From positions 1 through 43,253 of the forward strand of contig JAEMRT010000036.1 of NCBI GenBank assembly GCA_016463225.1: a stretch of 43,253 nt of DNA, given 5' to 3'. The notes under the pieces are model-generated. The model was not told the origin of the DNA, made no database searches, and worked only from the letters and a program-made list of their open reading frames with translations. This DNA is from Sphingopyxis sp. Lineage in GTDB: Bacteria > Pseudomonadota > Alphaproteobacteria > Sphingomonadales > Sphingomonadaceae. Position 1 is the first letter of the stretch. Each line of letters begins with the position of its first letter. Below, piece after piece: positions 16,630-24,170 of this stretch. The translations under genes and the position numbers were made by a program.

Positions 16630-17019
16630 TCAGCGTCGGCGGTACAGCGGCCCCCGCTCCAGCCCGGTACGCCTGAGATGCGGCGGCAGATCGGACTGCT
16701 TCACCACCTGACGACGCACCGCCTGCGGATCGATCTGATGATCGAACGCGATGCCGAACTTGCCCTCGCCTGCCCACACGACGCGGCCGGGTACTGACCC
16801 CACATTATTGAGCACGATGTCGACTGCCGCACCTTGTTCGACAGGAACCGTGGCTTCGGCGAGCATACCGCCCGGCGAAAGATTGCGCACCCGCACGACA
16901 ACCGGATGAGACCGGCCGGGCAGGATCAGACTGGCCTGCAGGAACAGGCTGTCCCGATCGGCGCCGCGCGACAGCGCCGCCACCTCTTCATCTGTCGATA
17001 TTGGCCCAGGCGAATCCAT
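16630..17019 (-). CDS. PilZ domain-like protein lacking the c-di-GMP arginines
   Basis: This 129-aa protein has a beta-barrel pattern typical of PilZ: VVVRVRNLSPGGMLAE (the [D/N]xSxxG part of the motif), VDIVLNNVGSVPGRVVWAGEGKFGIAFD. The RxxxR motif that normally precedes the barrel and clamps c-di-GMP is not present: the equivalent stretch is ADRDSLFLQASL. It is therefore probably a non-canonical PilZ protein that may not bind c-di-GMP. The N-terminus is acidic, and the C-terminus is basic and disordered. It sits between a DUF465 gene and dksA and is transcribed on the same strand as dksA, 106 nt downstream. Confidence 0.78.
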   Translation of the reverse strand: MDSPGPISTDEEVAALSRGADRDSLFLQASLILPGRSHPVVVRVRNLSPGGMLAEATVPVEQGAAVDIVLNNVGSVPGRVVWAGEGKFGIAFDHQIDPQAVRRQVVKQSDLPPHLRRTGLERGPLYRRR

Positions 17020-17125
17020 TGCGACCCATTTCCCCGCGTTGATTATCAGGGTACGATTCTAGGGCACAGCCATTGCCGAAACGTAAACTGCGGTCGGGTA
17101 ATTGGGCGAATTGTCCCGGCGCGGA

Positions 17126-17587
17126 TCAATCCTCGCGCGAAATCCGTTCGTTGCGCTCGTGGCGCTCCTGCGCTTCCAGCGTCATCGTCGCGATCGGACG
17201 TGCTTGCAGGCGTGCCAGCGAGATCGGTTCGCCGGTCACCGCGCAATAGCCATATTCGCCCTCATCGATGCGGCGAATCGCCGAATCGATCTTGGCGATC
17301 AGCTTGCGCTGGCGGTCGCGGGTTCTGAGTTCGATCGCCCAGTCGGTCTCGCTCGACGCGCGGTCGGCCAGATCGGGTTCGCGCAGCGGGCCATCCTGCA
17401 GATGCGCCAGCGTCGATTCGGACTCGGACAGGATCGACTTTTTCCAGGCGAGCAGCAGGCCGCGGAAATATTCCTGCTGCCGCTCGTTCATAAACGCTTC
17501 GTCGTCGCCAGGAACATAGTCCGTATCGAGATTTGATTTGGCTGCGCGAAGCGCGTCGGCGCCAACGTCGGCAATCTTGGTCGGCAT
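17126..17587 (-). CDS. dksA: RNA polymerase-binding transcription factor DksA (one-cysteine type)
   Basis: DksA enters the RNA polymerase secondary channel and, with ppGpp, reprograms transcription in the stringent response. The 153-aa protein has the coiled coil with the tip acidic pair Asp72 and Asp75 (DLADRASSETD) and the C-terminal globular part GEYGYCAVTGEPISLARLQARP. In E. coli this part holds four zinc-binding cysteines. Here only the first remains (C115), the others being T118, T136 and A139. This C-T-T-A pattern is known from alphaproteobacterial DksA (Rhodobacter) and makes the protein independent of zinc. The ATG at 17587 is the natural start. It is followed on the same strand by the PilZ-like gene. 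Confidence 0.93.
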   Translation of the reverse strand: MPTKIADVGADALRAAKSNLDTDYVPGDDEAFMNERQQEYFRGLLLAWKKSILSESESTLAHLQDGPLREPDLADRASSETDWAIELRTRDRQRKLIAKIDSAIRRIDEGEYGYCAVTGEPISLARLQARPIATMTLEAQERHERNERISRED

Positions 17588-18024
17588 GAGGGGCTCTCGC
17601 GTCCTTTCCTGTCACCCCGCGATCCGCCAAGCGGTGCAGGGAGTGGCGCGCCTATAACCAGCCGCCGGTTTCGATACAAGCGCCTAAGCAGCCGATAGCG
17701 ACAGGGCGTGAAGCGCGGCTGAACGGAGAACACCTCCAGGATGATTCCCGCCGATGGATCGCAACCCACTGCGCCCCTTCGCCGAACCCGATTTAGGGCC
17801 GAAGGTTAACCAATCGCATAGAATCATTGTGGTTTCCGTGCTATTTTGGGACAAGAACCGCCATTGGGGTTGATTCCGGTGTCCTTTTCCCGCTGTCGGA
17901 CAGGCAAACGCGGTTAACGCAATTGCCGCGTTCGCAAAGCTTTGACCTTTTAAGGTATAGCGAAGGTGAAACGGGTGTCGGTGGATGGCGCTTTGCACCT
18001 GCAACGGGAAAGAAAGAGAAACCT
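17588..18024. other. 437-nt divergent intergenic region (dksA / Ser-rich protein)
   Basis: No gene is recognised here. Two GTTAAC-containing sites stand out: GGTTAACC at 17804-17811, followed by AAT (close to the CtrA half-site TTAACCAT), and GTTAAC at 17913-17918, the latter enclosed by CGCGG (17909-17913) and CCGCG (17926-17930). A TTGACC at 17940 and AAGGTATAG just after it are too close together to be a normal promoter. Promoters of both flanking genes must lie here. Confidence 0.45.
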
Positions 18025-19242
18025 ATGTCTGTCCGAATGGCCCTCGCCAAGCTTTGCGCCTGCACCTGCGGCGGTGCGCTGATCGGTACCGGCGCGATGC
18101 AGATCACCGACGTGCCCAAGGCGCGCGCCCAGACGGTCAAGTCCTGCTCGCCCTGCGTTGGCAAAAAGGTTGTTCGCAAACGCCACGCGGCGCGCAAGCC
18201 GGTCAAGCGGATCCGCCGCGTCGTGACGACGAAGCGTATCATCCGCACCGCGACCCCGCAGACGCAGGTGGTCACGCAGACGATCCCCCTGCCCCCGATC
18301 CCTTACGCACCCTTCCCGCGCGGCGGTTTTGAAGGCGGCGGCAGCGGCGGCGGCGTCGCCGTGATCGGTGGCGGCTTTGGCGGCGGTTTCGGCGGCGGCT
18401 TTTTCGGAGGCTTCTTTGGCGGCAGCAGCGGCGGCGGCAGCAGCGGCAGCATCGTGGTCACCTCGACGACCACCGGCGGCCTCAGCACGACATCCAGCAG
18501 CACCTCGGGCGGCGTCTCGACCTCCACGGGCGGCGTGAGCACCTCGACCTCGACCGGCGGCGTGTCGACATCGACCGGCAGCGTCAGCACCTCGAGCGGC
18601 GTCTCGACCTCCACCGGCGGTGTTTCGACTTCGACGGGCGGTGTCTCGACCTCAACAGGCGGCGTGAGCACTTCCACCGGCGGCGTTTCGACCTCGTCGG
18701 GCAATGTCAGCACCTCGTCGGGCAACGTTAGCACGTCATCGTCGAGCAGCAGCTCGTCGTCGAGCTCGTCGTCATCTTCATCCTCGTCCAGCTCGTCCTC
18801 GTCGGGCGGCAGCTCGTCAAAGGGCGGTTCGTCGCATGGCAGCTCGGGCTGGGGCAGCTCGTCGCACGGCAGCTCGAACGGTTCGAGCGGCAGCTCGGGC
18901 GGCTCCAGCAGCAGCTCGGGCGGTTCGAGCAGTTCGTCGTCCAGTTCTTCGTCGTCGTCGAGCAGCAGCACATCGAGCGGCGCGACCTCGTCGGGCGCGA
19001 CCGGCGGCAGCAGCAGCTGGGGCTCGACCGGCAGCACGGGCAGCACGGGTTCGTCTTCATCGTCGAGCAGCAGCTCGTCTTCCTCTTCGTCCAGCTCGGG
19101 CGGCAGCACCAGCAGCTCGTCGGGCACCCCGACCCCGGTTCCGGCGCCGCCGATGATGCTGTTGTTCGGCGCCGCGGCCGTCGCGCTCGTCGCGCGTCGC
19201 CGCGCTGCCAACCGCAACGACAAAGACGCCGACGCGGCGTAA
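18025..19242 (+). CDS. secreted Ser/Gly-rich repeat protein with PEP-CTERM-like tail
   Basis: This is a 405-aa protein from the ATG at 18025 (preceded by AAAGAAAGAGAA); the frame is open further upstream but that part reads as non-coding. It has a signal peptide with cleavage near KARAQ, then a Cys-x2-Cys and a strongly basic stretch (about 45-80). A proline-containing linker and a Gly-rich stretch (GGGFGGGFGGGFFGGFFGG) follow. A tandem GGVSTST region comes next, then a long Ser-dominated low-complexity region with GSSHGSS and GSTGSTG motifs. The tail is PTPVPAPPMMLLFGAAAVALVARRRAA: a Pro-rich motif, a hydrophobic helix and a basic cluster, as in PEP-CTERM/exosortase substrates (variant PAP for PEP). 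This suggests an exported surface or biofilm-matrix protein. No exosortase is nearby. Function is not known. Confidence 0.75.
   Translation: MSVRMALAKLCACTCGGALIGTGAMQITDVPKARAQTVKSCSPCVGKKVVRKRHAARKPVKRIRRVVTTKRIIRTATPQTQVVTQTIPLPPIPYAPFPRGGFEGGGSGGGVAVIGGGFGGGFGGGFFGGFFGGSSGGGSSGSIVVTSTTTGGLSTTSSSTSGGVSTSTGGVSTSTSTGGVSTSTGSVSTSSGVSTSTGGVSTSTGGVSTSTGGVSTSTGGVSTSSGNVSTSSGNVSTSSSSSSSSSSSSSSSSSSSSSSSGGSSSKGGSSHGSSGWGSSSHGSSNGSSGSSGGSSSSSGGSSSSSSSSSSSSSSSTSSGATSSGATGGSSSWGSTGSTGSTGSSSSSSSSSSSSSSSSGGSTSSSSGTPTPVPAPPMMLLFGAAAVALVARRRAANRNDKDADAA
18474..18738 (+). repeat. tandem 21-nt repeats encoding GGVSTST
   Basis: Within the Ser-rich gene a unit of about 21 nt encoding Gly-Gly-Val-Ser-Thr-Ser-Thr (or close variants GSVSTSS, GNVSTSS) is repeated roughly ten times. 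Synonymous differences between units (TCGACC, TCGACT, AGCACC) show it is not a recent perfect expansion. One unit carries an extra STST pair. Confidence 0.85.
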
Positions 19243-19286
19243 ACGATCCACTGGAGGTCGGGGGGCTAACCCGGACCACCACACTG

Positions 19287-19316
19287 AAGGGCCGCCTTTC
19301 GGGGCGGCCCTTTTTT
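19287..19316 (+). terminator. rho-independent terminator after the Ser-rich gene
   Basis: GGGCCGCC (19289-19296) pairs with GGCGGCCC (19303-19310), loop of 6 nt, followed by six T (19311-19316). It lies 45 nt beyond the stop codon and separates this gene from serS. Confidence 0.92.
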
Positions 19317-19368
19317 CGTGGCCGCGATCAGGCTTGCGCCATGCGAATGGCGACGCCATAGCGCGCCC

Positions 19369-20649
19369 ATGCACGATATCCGCCTGATCCGGGATGACCC
19401 GCAAGCCTTCGACGCCGGCCTCGCGCGCCGCGGCCTCGAACCCCTGTCCGCCGCCATCCTGACCGCCGACGCGTCGGTGCGCGCGCTGCAGACCGAGATT
19501 CAGGCCTCGCTGGCGCGCCGCAACGAGGCGTCGAAACTGATCGGCCAGGCGATGGCGCAGGGCGACAAGGACAAGGCCGAAGCGCTCAAGGCCGAGGTCG
19601 CCACGCTCAAGACCTCGCTGCCCGAAAAAGAAAACGCCGAACGCGAACAGCTTGCGGCGCTGCACGACATCCTCGCCGCGCTGCCCAACCTGCCCGCCGC
19701 CGATATCCCCGATGGCGAGGACGAAGACGGCAATGTCGAAATCGCGCGCTGGGGCACCCCGCGCAGCTTCGATTTCGCGCCGCAGGAGCACGCCGACTTC
19801 GCCCCCGCGCTCGGACTCGATTTCGAAACGGCAGCCAAGATGTCGGGCGCCCGCTTTGCGTTTCTTCGTGGCCAGATGGCGCGGCTCGAACGCGCGCTCG
19901 GCCAGTTCATGATCGATCGGCAGACGATCGACGCGGGCTACACCGAATGCGCCACCCCGCTGATGGTGCGCGACGAAGCCGCGTTCGGCACCACCCAGCT
20001 CCCCAAATTCCGCGAGGATCTGTTTCAGACCACCGATGGCCGCTGGCTGATCTCGACCTCCGAGATGAGCCTGACCAACGCGGTGCGGGAGGAAATCCTG
20101 CCCGAGGCCGATCTGCCGATCCGCATGACCGCGCTCACCCCCTGCTTCCGCTCCGAAGCCGGGTCGGCGGGGCGCGACACCCGCGGCTATATCCGCCAGC
20201 ATCAGTTCTGGAAGGTCGAGCTCGTGTCGATCGTCCGTCCCGAGGACAGCGACGCCGAACTCGAACGCAAAACGCGCGCCGCCGAGACGATTCTGGAAGC
20301 GCTAGAGCTGCCCTATCGCAAAATGCTGCTCTGCGCCGGCGACATGGGCTTTGCGGCGCGCAAAACCTATGACCTCGAAGTGTGGCTGCCCGGCCAGAAC
20401 GCCTATCGCGAGATTTCGAGCTGCTCGAACTGCGGCGATTTCCAGGCGCGGCGCATGAACACCCGCTTCCGGCGTGACGGCGCGAAGGGCAACGAGTTCG
20501 TCCATACGCTGAACGGGTCGGGGCTCGCGGTCGGGCGGACACTGGTCGCGGTGCTCGAAAATTATCAGCAGGCCGACGGCAGTGTCATCGTTCCCGATGC
20601 GCTGCTGCCGTACATGGGCGGCATCACGCGCCTGACCCCGATCCACTAA
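19369..20649 (+). CDS. serS: seryl-tRNA synthetase
   Basis: SerRS charges tRNA(Ser), and tRNA(Sec) where present, with serine in the cytoplasm. The 426-aa protein begins with the family N-terminus [18 protein letters not shown] at the ATG at 19369 (the frame is open for 17 codons upstream). Next is the long antiparallel coiled-coil tRNA-binding arm (about 28-105) with [18 protein letters not shown]. The class II catalytic core follows: motif 2 [29 protein letters not shown] and motif 3 [18 protein letters not shown]. The serine pocket residue segment [15 protein letters not shown] is intact. Gene order serS-surE-nlpD-like follows on the same strand. Confidence 0.98.
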   Translation: MHDIRLIRDDPQAFDAGLARRGLEPLSAAILTADASVRALQTEIQASLARRNEASKLIGQAMAQGDKDKAEALKAEVATLKTSLPEKENAEREQLAALHDILAALPNLPAADIPDGEDEDGNVEIARWGTPRSFDFAPQEHADFAPALGLDFETAAKMSGARFAFLRGQMARLERALGQFMIDRQTIDAGYTECATPLMVRDEAAFGTTQLPKFREDLFQTTDGRWLISTSEMSLTNAVREEILPEADLPIRMTALTPCFRSEAGSAGRDTRGYIRQHQFWKVELVSIVRPEDSDAELERKTRAAETILEALELPYRKMLLCAGDMGFAARKTYDLEVWLPGQNAYREISSCSNCGDFQARRMNTRFRRDGAKGNEFVHTLNGSGLAVGRTLVAVLENYQQADGSVIVPDALLPYMGGITRLTPIH

Positions 20650-20654
20650 ACCAT

Positions 20655-20749
20655 CGTCACCCTCGGACGAGGCACGAGACTCGTCCGACTTGATCCGGGG
20701 TCCAGTGCGGCGGTGGCGTCATGGATCCCGGATCAGGTCCGGGGTGACG
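20655..20749. repeat. nested inverted repeats between serS and surE
   Basis: Three nested or adjacent inverted pairs are present. CGTCACCC (20655-20662) pairs with GGGGTGACG (20741-20749). An 18-nt arm at 20687-20704 pairs with 20722-20739, 16 of 18 positions matching. A small hairpin GGACGAG (20665-20671) pairs with CTCGTCC (20680-20686). It is a typical alphaproteobacterial intergenic palindrome around GATCCGGG. It ends 18 nt before the surE GTG, so it could influence surE translation or transcription. Confidence 0.78.
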
Positions 20750-20766
20750 AAGAAGGAAAGATCAAA

Positions 20767-21540
20767 GTGCGCATCCTCCTCACCAACGACGACGGCTATC
20801 ACGCCCCTGGCCTTGCGGTGCTCGAAGCGATCGCGCGCCAGCTCTCCGACGACATCTGGGTCTGCGCCCCCGCCGAGGAACAGTCGGGCGCCGGCCACTC
20901 GCTGACCCTCTCGCGCCCGGTGCGGATTCGCGACCATGGCCCGCAGCGCTGGTCGTGCAGCGGCACCCCGACCGATTCGGTGATGATGGCGATCAGCAAG
21001 CTGATGCCGGACAAACCCGACCTGATCCTGTCGGGGGTCAACCGCGGCGCCAACCTTGGCGACGACGTCACTTACTCGGGCACCGTCTCGGCAGCGATCG
21101 AGGGCGCGCTCGCGGGCATCCGCTCGATCGCGCTCAGCCAGGTTTACGCGAAGGAAGGGATGGGCGACACGGTGCCGTTCGAGCCCGCCGAAGTGTGGGG
21201 CGCCAAGGTACTGCGCCCGTTGATCGACATGGACATGGCGCCGCGCACGCTGATCAATGTCAACTTCCCGGCGATCCCCGCCGCCGAGGTTCAGGGCATC
21301 CGCGTCACCCGCCAGGGCTTTCACGATTATGGCCGCGGTTCGATCGTCGAAGGCACCGACCCGCGCGGCTATCGCTATTACTGGTTCGGCCTGCACGGCA
21401 TCGAACATTCGCCGGGGCACGACAGCGACCTTGAAGCGATCGACGACCGCTATATCTCGGTCACCCCGCTCCAGCTCGACCTGACCCACGGTGCGTCGCT
21501 GGCAGCACTGCGCGCGGCTTATGGGAGCGAAACACGCTAA
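20767..21540 (+). CDS. surE: 5'/3'-nucleotidase SurE
   Basis: SurE is a divalent-metal-dependent phosphatase acting on nucleoside monophosphates and short polyphosphate, linked to survival in stationary phase. The start is a GTG at 20767 (frame VRILLTNDDG), with AAGGAAAG just upstream. The frame is open for 18 codons before it, but family members begin at the beta strand with RILLTNDDG. The 257-aa length is standard. Motifs: TNDDGYHAPGL (metal-binding Asp pair), EQSGAGHSLTLSRPV, and ILSGVNRGANLGDDVTYSGTVSAA (metal-binding Asn). It lies between serS and the NlpD-like lipoprotein gene, the order also seen around surE-pcm-nlpD in other proteobacteria (pcm absent here). Confidence 0.95.
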   Translation: MRILLTNDDGYHAPGLAVLEAIARQLSDDIWVCAPAEEQSGAGHSLTLSRPVRIRDHGPQRWSCSGTPTDSVMMAISKLMPDKPDLILSGVNRGANLGDDVTYSGTVSAAIEGALAGIRSIALSQVYAKEGMGDTVPFEPAEVWGAKVLRPLIDMDMAPRTLINVNFPAIPAAEVQGIRVTRQGFHDYGRGSIVEGTDPRGYRYYWFGLHGIEHSPGHDSDLEAIDDRYISVTPLQLDLTHGASLAALRAAYGSETR

Positions 21541-21628
21541 CCTCGTCATCCCGGCGGAAAACAAGAAATCTGTGCCGTGGCGAGACAGAAGTCTAGCCAC
21601 CACCCTTTTGCTTTGGCAAAGAGGCCGC

Positions 21629-22711
21629 GTGGGGGAAATCAGACGACATCTCGGGGCTTTGCTGTGCGCGCTGCCGCTCGCCGCTTGTATCCCGGCCGCC
21701 CCGGCTCCACCATCACGGCCCGTCGCCCCGGCGTCTGCTCCGATCCCTGCCCCCGACAGCTTCGACTTTGAACGGCGCCCTGTGGGCGATGTCGTCGGCG
21801 GCGACGCCCGGCCGACCTGGACGCTGAAACCCGTCGCAACCAACGCCGTGCGAGTAAGCGCAGGCGCCTATACCGTCCGCCCCGGCGACACATTGCGCGC
21901 GATCGGCGAGATGACCGGTGCGGGGTCCGAAGCGCTCGCGATGGAAAACGATCTGACCCCGCCCTTCACCCTGCGCGCGGGCCAGCCACTCCGCATCCCC
22001 GCCGGCCTCTACCATCGCGTCGGCAGCGGCGAGACCGGGATTGGCATCGCGGCCGCTTACGGGGTCGACTGGGGCGAGATCATCACGATCAACGCGCTGT
22101 CCGAACCCTATATCCTGCGGATCGGCCAGCGGCTTCGCCTGCCCGCCGATGCGCGCGCTGTGCCACCCGGTCCCGTCAATGTCGGCGCCCGCGCCGCCGC
22201 TTTCACCCTCGACATCGACGACATTGCCACCGGCAGCCAGCCCGCGCTCTCCGAAAGCGGCCGACCGACGGTGGCGAGCGTCGCGCCGCGCCAACCAGTC
22301 ACCACCGCCATCGCCCAACCGGCACGTTTCGCTGGCCGCTTCGAATGGCCGCTCAATGGCCCGATCCTCGCGCGCTTCGGACCGCTTGCGCCGGGCAAAG
22401 TCAGCGACGGGATTAACATCGCTGCCGCAGCAGGAACTCCGATCCGCGCCGCCGCCGACGGCGTCGTCGCCTATGCCGGCGACCAGATTGGCGTTTATGG
22501 CGGGCTGATCCTGATCAACCACGGCGGCGGCTGGGTCAGCGCCTATGGCCATGCCGCGCGCATCGACGTCCAGCGCGGTCAGGCGGTGCGGATGGGCGAC
22601 GTCATCGGCCGCGCGGGTGCGACCGGACAGGTCCAGACGTCGCAACTCCATTTCCAGCTGCGCAAAAATCGCATACCCGTCGATCCGATGAAGCAACTCC
22701 CGCCCCGATGA
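21629..22711 (+). CDS. NlpD-like lipoprotein with LysM and degenerate LytM domain
   Basis: This is a 360-aa lipoprotein starting at the GTG at 21629 (AAGAGG upstream). The signal peptide ends in LPLAAC with Cys20 as the lipidation site. There are two LysM-like peptidoglycan-binding segments (about 80-123, YTVRPGDTL; and 127-171) and an M23/LytM domain (about 240-356). Zinc ligands are largely lost. The usual HxGxD reads S259-D260-G-I-N263. The usual HxH is Q339-L-H341, though H308 (AYGHAARI) and H341 remain. This pattern is that of E. coli NlpD/EnvC, which do not cleave peptidoglycan but activate amidases at division. Its place after surE matches surE-pcm-nlpD. It overlaps the next gene by 4 nt (ATGA). 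Confidence 0.85.
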   Translation: MGEIRRHLGALLCALPLAACIPAAPAPPSRPVAPASAPIPAPDSFDFERRPVGDVVGGDARPTWTLKPVATNAVRVSAGAYTVRPGDTLRAIGEMTGAGSEALAMENDLTPPFTLRAGQPLRIPAGLYHRVGSGETGIGIAAAYGVDWGEIITINALSEPYILRIGQRLRLPADARAVPPGPVNVGARAAAFTLDIDDIATGSQPALSESGRPTVASVAPRQPVTTAIAQPARFAGRFEWPLNGPILARFGPLAPGKVSDGINIAAAAGTPIRAAADGVVAYAGDQIGVYGGLILINHGGGWVSAYGHAARIDVQRGQAVRMGDVIGRAGATGQVQTSQLHFQLRKNRIPVDPMKQLPPR

Positions 22712-23775
22712 GCGATCGCAAACCGGCCAAGCTGAAGCTGCATCACCGCTTCCAGCCGCTGAAACGCGCCAGCAAATGGCCGATCTGGGCCGATGTCATC
22801 GCGCGGCTCGGCCTCGCCTTCTTCCTGATCGGCATCGTCGTACTCGTCCACTGGATCGACCGCGCCGGGCTGAAGGACAGCCACGACGGCCAGATCAGCT
22901 TCCTCGACGTCGTCTATTTCACGATGATCTCGGTCACCACCACCGGCTTTGGCGACATCGCCCCGGTGTCCGACCGCTCGCGGTTGATCGAGGCGGTGAT
23001 CGTCACCCCGATCCGCATCATGGTGCTCTTCATCTTCGTCGGCACCGCCTATAATTTCGTCCTCAAACGCACATGGGAAAAATGGCGTATGGCCCGCATC
23101 CAGGCAAAGCTCACCGACCATATCGTCGTCCTCGGCTATGGCACCAGCGGCGCCGAGGCGGTCCGCGAACTGATCGCGCGCGGTACCGATCCGACCTGCA
23201 TCGTCGTCATCGACCAGTCGGCATCGCGGATCGAAGAGGCCGAAGCGATGGGCTGCAATGTATTGCAGGGCGACGCATCGAACGACGACACGCTGATCGA
23301 CGTCCATATCGCGCGGGCGCAGGCGGTGCTGGTGTCGGCGGGGCGCGACGACACGTCGATCCTGATGGTCCTCACCGTCCGCCACCTGTCGCCCAAAGTG
23401 CCGATCAGCGTCGTGATCCGCGCTCAGGATAACGAGCTGCTGGCGCGGCAGGCGGGCGCGAACAATGTCATCAACCCGGTCAGCTTCACCGGCCTGCTGC
23501 TCGCGGGATCGGCGCAGGGCGCGCATGTCGCCGACTATATGGCCGACCTTGCCAGCATCGGCGGCCGCGTCCAGCTACGCGAACGCCCGGTCGCGGCCGA
23601 AGAGGTCGGGCGCAGTATCGACCAGCTCGCCAGCGAAGGCCGCGGGCTGCGCATCTATCGCGGCGGCAAGCCCTTCGGCTTTTGGGAGTCCGAAGCCCAG
23701 AGCCTCGCCCCCGGCGACATGATCGTCGAAGTCATCCGCTGCGAAGAATGCGAAGCGAGCGTGCCCGGCGGCTAG
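22708..23775 (+). CDS. two-helix potassium channel with RCK/TrkA-N domain
   Basis: This 355-aa inner-membrane channel subunit has TM1 at about 30-50 and a pore helix with filter TTGFGD (78-83). TM2 is at about 96-116 and a Rossmann-type TrkA-N (RCK) domain starts at HIVVLGYGTSGAEAV (about 135). The C-terminal part, TrkA-C-like, is about 290-350 and contains RGGKPFGFWESEAQSLAPGDMIVEVI. Such channels gate K+ in response to ligand binding at the RCK ring, with filter GFGD in place of GYGD. The ATG overlaps the NlpD-like stop (ATGA), so translation is coupled. The stop overlaps the convergent DUF423 gene's stop by 3 nt. The pair with an amidase activator is unexpected. Confidence 0.88.
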   Translation: MSDRKPAKLKLHHRFQPLKRASKWPIWADVIARLGLAFFLIGIVVLVHWIDRAGLKDSHDGQISFLDVVYFTMISVTTTGFGDIAPVSDRSRLIEAVIVTPIRIMVLFIFVGTAYNFVLKRTWEKWRMARIQAKLTDHIVVLGYGTSGAEAVRELIARGTDPTCIVVIDQSASRIEEAEAMGCNVLQGDASNDDTLIDVHIARAQAVLVSAGRDDTSILMVLTVRHLSPKVPISVVIRAQDNELLARQAGANNVINPVSFTGLLLAGSAQGAHVADYMADLASIGGRVQLRERPVAAEEVGRSIDQLASEGRGLRIYRGGKPFGFWESEAQSLAPGDMIVEVIRCEECEASVPGG

Positions 23776-24101
23776 CCCCGCCAGAAGAGCCAACCTGCCC
23801 ACAGCCAACCCACGATCAGCAAACTGCCGCCGACCGGCGTCACCGCCCCCAGCCAACGCGGCGCACCCATCGCCATGGCATATAATGTGATGGCAAAAAC
23901 GGCCGCGCCGACCAGCAGCATAATCGCCGGTCCGCGCGCCACACCCATGATCGCCAGCGCCGCGACCGCGTGAACCAGCTGATACAGCCCGCCGGTGCGC
24001 AGCCATTCGGCCTCCTGCTGCCCCGCCGCGCCGTGCGCGCCGAACGCGCCCGCCGCCACCGCGATCGCCGCTGAAACTGCCGCAAATACGCCTATGCTCA
24101 T
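23772..24101 (-). CDS. DUF423 family membrane protein
   Basis: This 109-aa protein has four hydrophobic segments and the DUF423 hallmarks: an N-terminal AAGAFGAHGAA with the conserved FGAHG motif, LYQLVHAVAALA and GAVTPVGGSLLIVGWLWAG. Function is unknown. The family is widespread in bacteria as a small inner-membrane protein. It ends overlapping the stop of the convergent K+ channel gene, with no terminator between them. The ATG at 24101 gives the usual start. Confidence 0.93.
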   Translation of the reverse strand: MSIGVFAAVSAAIAVAAGAFGAHGAAGQQEAEWLRTGGLYQLVHAVAALAIMGVARGPAIMLLVGAAVFAITLYAMAMGAPRWLGAVTPVGGSLLIVGWLWAGWLFWRG

Positions 24102-24170
24102 CCGTCACCCTATCCGCTTGCAATGCCGCACCAATCGGCCAAGCTGTAAACCGATGACAGGGAGAAGGCG

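Noticed and set aside
18474..18738. Array-like repeats that might suggest CRISPR
   Set aside because: The unit is about 21 nt without spacers, in frame with a coding sequence and with synonymous variation; it is a protein repeat.
18303..19223. Minus-strand low-complexity frame (Glu/Leu/Pro-rich) opposite the Ser-rich gene
   Set aside because: It is the complement of the Ser/Gly/Thr codon repeats; the plus-strand reading has a signal peptide, tail and ribosome binding site.
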